Below, piece by piece: positions 6,202-8,170 of a DNA stretch of 8,170 nt; position 1 is the stretch's first letter; each line of letters begins with the position of its first letter. Origin of the DNA: a bacterium (lineage in GTDB: Bacteria > UBP14 > UBA6098 > B30-G16). A model generated the notes under the pieces. That model did not search any database, had not been told where the DNA came from, and saw only the letters and a list, made by a program, of their open reading frames with translations. The stretch covers positions 1 to 8,170 of the forward strand of contig JAUXEQ010000057.1 in assembly GCA_030620455.1 (NCBI GenBank), read 5' to 3'. The translations under genes and the position numbers were made by a program.

Positions 6202-7782
6202 TTACTTTGAATTGCTTTGAGTTGAAATAGTCAGAAGATTAGCATCCTTATTTGACTTAAGCCTTTCTAAGAAAACCTGGAGTTCTTTTACATGTTCTTC
6301 TTCAGGATGCCTGTCTACCCATTCTTTACAGTATTTATCCACCATCTCCATATCGTTTATATGGTAATAATATGCAATTAAATACTTAAGTATATCTATA
6401 TTTCCCGGGTTAATCGCATATCCTCTATGCAATATTTGAAGAGATTTTTGAGAATATTCATTCTCCATAGCAAAATGAGCGAAGAACAATATTGCCTTGC
6501 AGTTGTTAGGTTGATGCTCAAGAAGACTTTGGAACATTTTATCTGCAAGAATCGTGTCTTCGAATTCATACGCAAAATATGCTGTGAATGCATCAATTCT
6601 CCAGCTATACGGCAGTAATTCGCGAGCCTTATCTAAAGTTTCCCATATACCAGCAGTGTCACCTTCTTCTTTCTGGGCGAAAGTTAGAAATAAAAACTTT
6701 GAAACGTAGTTTGCGAAAACACACAGGTTTAAAAAGTTATTCCCTTCTGCAAGAATGCTATCGTTTAATGTAGTATAAGACATTTTATTAAATAGAAGGT
6801 CTTTTGTTACGGGAAAATTCACAGAGCCGTGAGGGAATGTTTCATTTTTAACTTCATAAACAATTCCTCTTACCCACCAGTTTTCTCCAAAATTCTTTTT
6901 ATTATGACAAGCAGCAGTCATAGCAAAACAAACCGGAGGTTTCAAATCAGGCTCACCCTCGATTGTTGCATTCTCGATGATGTTTTTCACAACTTGATCT
7001 TGAATCCTCAATAAAACTGTATCACTAATATAATACGGACATAAACTATCAATTTCTGTTTGAGTCATTGTTATAGGAGCACCGATCTTCTTGGAATATT
7101 TTATAAAGATAGGTATATTTAGTAGGCTTAGATTGAGAACTTTAACATCGGTTCTGAAACCCTCGATAAGTTGCAAATAGAGCAAACCATACGTATCCAT
7201 ATCGCCACTTGTGTAAAGGACAGCATCTTTAGGACAACATATTAGAAAATTTCTTGAGATTTCAAGAACATCGTCAGTGTATCCACCGCAATCCTTTGCT
7301 TTCTGAAAAGCCCATTCTGCCTTGTCAATATCGCCATAAACCATAAAATGAAGAGCCGCAGTTCCCCACTCTGAAGAGAGTTTGTCTCTTGGTGGTAGCA
7401 CATTATAACTTCCCGTATATCGCGGTTGTATTTCAAGTGCTCGTTTTATATGACTGACACCCTCCTTAAGAGCTTCCATATTCATTGAACTATCTATAAG
7501 ATGACCAACATGTGCTTTGAATATCGTTTCTCCCAACCAATACTGAGCCTCAGCATTCTTTGGATCAAGTTTCACAGCTAACCTCAGTGAGTCTTCAGCC
7601 TCTGAAAGTTCGAGGCTGTCCTTTTGGTCGTGAAAATGATAAGATTTCCCTCTAACTAATGTCTGGGCATATTCAACAATACGAGCGGAACGTTGTTTAT
7701 CTACTTTTACAGTTGAACATGAAATAATAAACAAAGATATAAGAAAGAAAAATACACATTGTGCAAATGTTTTGATTTTCAC
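6202..7782 (-). CDS. TPR lipoprotein with a DUF2723 (TMEM260-like) C-terminal-type domain
   Basis: This 526-residue protein begins with a lipoprotein signal: KIK, a hydrophobic stretch, then the lipobox IIS-C22, so it should be membrane-anchored outside the cytoplasm. TPR-like helix pairs occur at about 60-92 (LAVKLDPKNAEAQYWLGETI), 103-120, 138-166, and again at about 375-500 (including YAINPGNIDILKYLIAYYY). The central part is notable: residues 188-228 (VLYTSGDMDTYGLLYLQLIEG..., then FRTDVKVLNLSLLN) and PPVCFAMTA...RGIVYEV (282-311) match, from memory of the family, the soluble C-terminal region of bacterial DUF2723 membrane proteins, whose usual wording is GDNDTFPLWYLQ...RTDVRVVNLSLL. The multi-spanning glycosyltransferase-like part of that family is absent. 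The start is a GTG at 7782 with AGGGG (7789-7793) 6 nt upstream. It is convergent with the large exported protein. Function unknown; a periplasmic scaffold role is plausible. Confidence 0.85.
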   Translation of the reverse strand: MKIKTFAQCVFFFLISLFIISCSTVKVDKQRSARIVEYAQTLVRGKSYHFHDQKDSLELSEAEDSLRLAVKLDPKNAEAQYWLGETIFKAHVGHLIDSSMNMEALKEGVSHIKRALEIQPRYTGSYNVLPPRDKLSSEWGTAALHFMVYGDIDKAEWAFQKAKDCGGYTDDVLEISRNFLICCPKDAVLYTSGDMDTYGLLYLQLIEGFRTDVKVLNLSLLNIPIFIKYSKKIGAPITMTQTEIDSLCPYYISDTVLLRIQDQVVKNIIENATIEGEPDLKPPVCFAMTAACHNKKNFGENWWVRGIVYEVKNETFPHGSVNFPVTKDLLFNKMSYTTLNDSILAEGNNFLNLCVFANYVSKFLFLTFAQKEEGDTAGIWETLDKARELLPYSWRIDAFTAYFAYEFEDTILADKMFQSLLEHQPNNCKAILFFAHFAMENEYSQKSLQILHRGYAINPGNIDILKYLIAYYYHINDMEMVDKYCKEWVDRHPEEEHVKELQVFLERLKSNKDANLLTISTQSNSK

Positions 7783-7786
7783 TTTT

Positions 7787-7822
7787 CACCCCTTATCTAA
7801 AAATTGTTTTTCAAATATTATA
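7787..7822 (-). promoter_or_regulatory. Candidate -10 element and ribosome binding site of the TPR lipoprotein gene
   Basis: The minus strand has a perfect TATAAT at 7822-7817, about 35 nt before the GTG start, and AAGGGGTG (7794-7787) as Shine-Dalgarno. No good -35 is present at 16-19 nt spacing. In DNA this AT-rich a TATAAT alone is weak evidence, but its position fits a short leader. Confidence 0.4.
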
Positions 7823-8092
7823 TTTTACCATATTAAACTGATGTTTTTAACCTAATAATTGATTTGTCTCAACAAACAAAAAATATAAAATAAAATCCTC
7901 AATTCCCAAACAAAAACCAAATTGAACGAGTCGATCCTTGAATTTATTATTTTCATGGAATGTAATAAAATCAATTGTAGTTTATGTCTCAAATTATAAA
8001 TTTCAGTAGTAATCCATAAAAATGTTATACTCAATATATCTTTTACTGATTGTAGTCTGCTCTTAATTCACAAGAACAAATAAAACACAACT
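7823..8092. other. AT-rich divergent intergenic region
   Basis: This stretch lies between the divergent TPR lipoprotein gene and the membrane protein gene at 8107. It is strongly AT-rich, with homopolymeric A and T runs and no recognisable RNA gene, repeat array or conserved coding sequence. A minus-strand frame of 60 codons (7852-8034) lacks a ribosome binding site and has random-looking composition, so I do not call it a gene. A candidate -10 for the rightward gene, TATACT, lies at 8026-8031 without a good -35. Confidence 0.4.
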
Positions 8093-8100
8093 GGAGGTGA
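8093..8100 (+). promoter_or_regulatory. Strong ribosome binding site of the right-edge membrane protein
   Basis: GGAGGTGA is a near-complete match to the 16S anti-Shine-Dalgarno, at ideal 6-nt spacing to the ATG at 8107. It is the main evidence that a real gene starts here. Confidence 0.75.
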
Positions 8101-8106
8101 AATAAG

Positions 8107-8170
8107 ATGAATTTTGTATGGAATCCGATATTATTAGTTGATATAGTTCTCTGTATAGTAATTTTGATTC
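8107..8170 (+). CDS. N-terminus of a membrane protein (cut by window edge)
   Basis: Only 21 complete codons are visible: MNFVWNPILLVDIVLCIVIL and one more Ile. Almost all residues after position 7 are hydrophobic, so the protein starts with a transmembrane segment or an uncleaved signal anchor; a charged n-region of the kind expected for a cleaved signal peptide is missing. The start is well supported by GGAGGTGA (8093-8100), 6 nt upstream of the ATG. It diverges from the TPR lipoprotein gene. Sensor kinases and other multi-span proteins can begin this way, but the family cannot be assigned from this fragment. Confidence 0.65.
   Translation, partial: MNFVWNPILLVDIVLCIVILI

Noticed and set aside
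6396..7436. Several short frames on both strands within the TPR lipoprotein gene
   Set aside because: All are shadows of the 526-residue lipoprotein, whose signal, lipobox and TPR pattern are convincing.
7852..8034. Minus-strand 60-codon frame in the right intergenic region
   Set aside because: Extremely AT-rich, no ribosome binding site, no recognisable motif; chance open frame.
1..8170. CRISPR array, tRNA, transposon ends or defence-system genes
   Set aside because: No regularly spaced repeats, no cloverleaf-like segments, no transposase or nuclease motifs in any convincing frame.

Overview
The window is AT-rich bacterial DNA holding six protein-coding genes (two of them cut by the window ends) and no RNA gene, insertion sequence or CRISPR array that I can see. 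The lineage clues are a very large Sec-exported protein ending in an NYPNPFNP-type sorting/FlgD-like domain, a TPR lipoprotein with a DUF2723-like soluble module, and an anaerobe-type flavin reductase-rubredoxin fusion. Together they suggest an anaerobic, Gram-negative-type bacterium of the FCB group or of the uncultured phyla that share these cell-surface proteins (Cloacimonadota, WOR-3/Stahlbacteria, Marinimicrobia-like). The exact phylum cannot be fixed from this stretch.

Layout: (1) 1-1913, minus strand: a two-gene operon. The promoter-proximal gene encodes an SO_0444-type heavy-metal permease with a fused C-terminal HMA metal-binding domain. Three bases after its stop begins a high-molecular-weight rubredoxin (Hrb), which runs off the left edge of the window. 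The Shine-Dalgarno of hrb is made of the last three sense codons of the permease, so the two are probably translationally coupled. The promoter region holds a perfect 7-1-7 palindrome (1974-1988) of the geometry used by Fur-family repressors and closest in sequence to PerR boxes. (2) 1914-2323: a long intergenic region with that operator, possible decayed coding sequence, and a promoter for the next gene. (3) 2324-3448, plus strand: an M42-family metallo-aminopeptidase with all expected metal ligands. (4) 3555-6053, plus strand: an 832-residue exported multi-domain beta-sandwich protein with a C-terminal sorting domain, followed by a strong intrinsic terminator at 6127-6155. (5) 6202-7782, minus strand, convergent with the previous gene: a TPR lipoprotein. 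(6) 7783-8106: an AT-rich divergent intergenic region, then at 8107 the first 21 codons of a membrane protein with a strong ribosome binding site.

Functionally, the left operon joins metal export to a rubredoxin electron carrier that typically feeds flavodiiron-type O2/NO reductases. The Fur/PerR-like operator makes a metal- or peroxide-responsive stress unit the most coherent reading, but this is inference. The right part is cell-surface and peptide-turnover housekeeping with no obvious joint pathway. I see no clear novel defence or mobile system. The most unusual points are the operator with its operon and the free-standing DUF2723-like domain in a lipoprotein.
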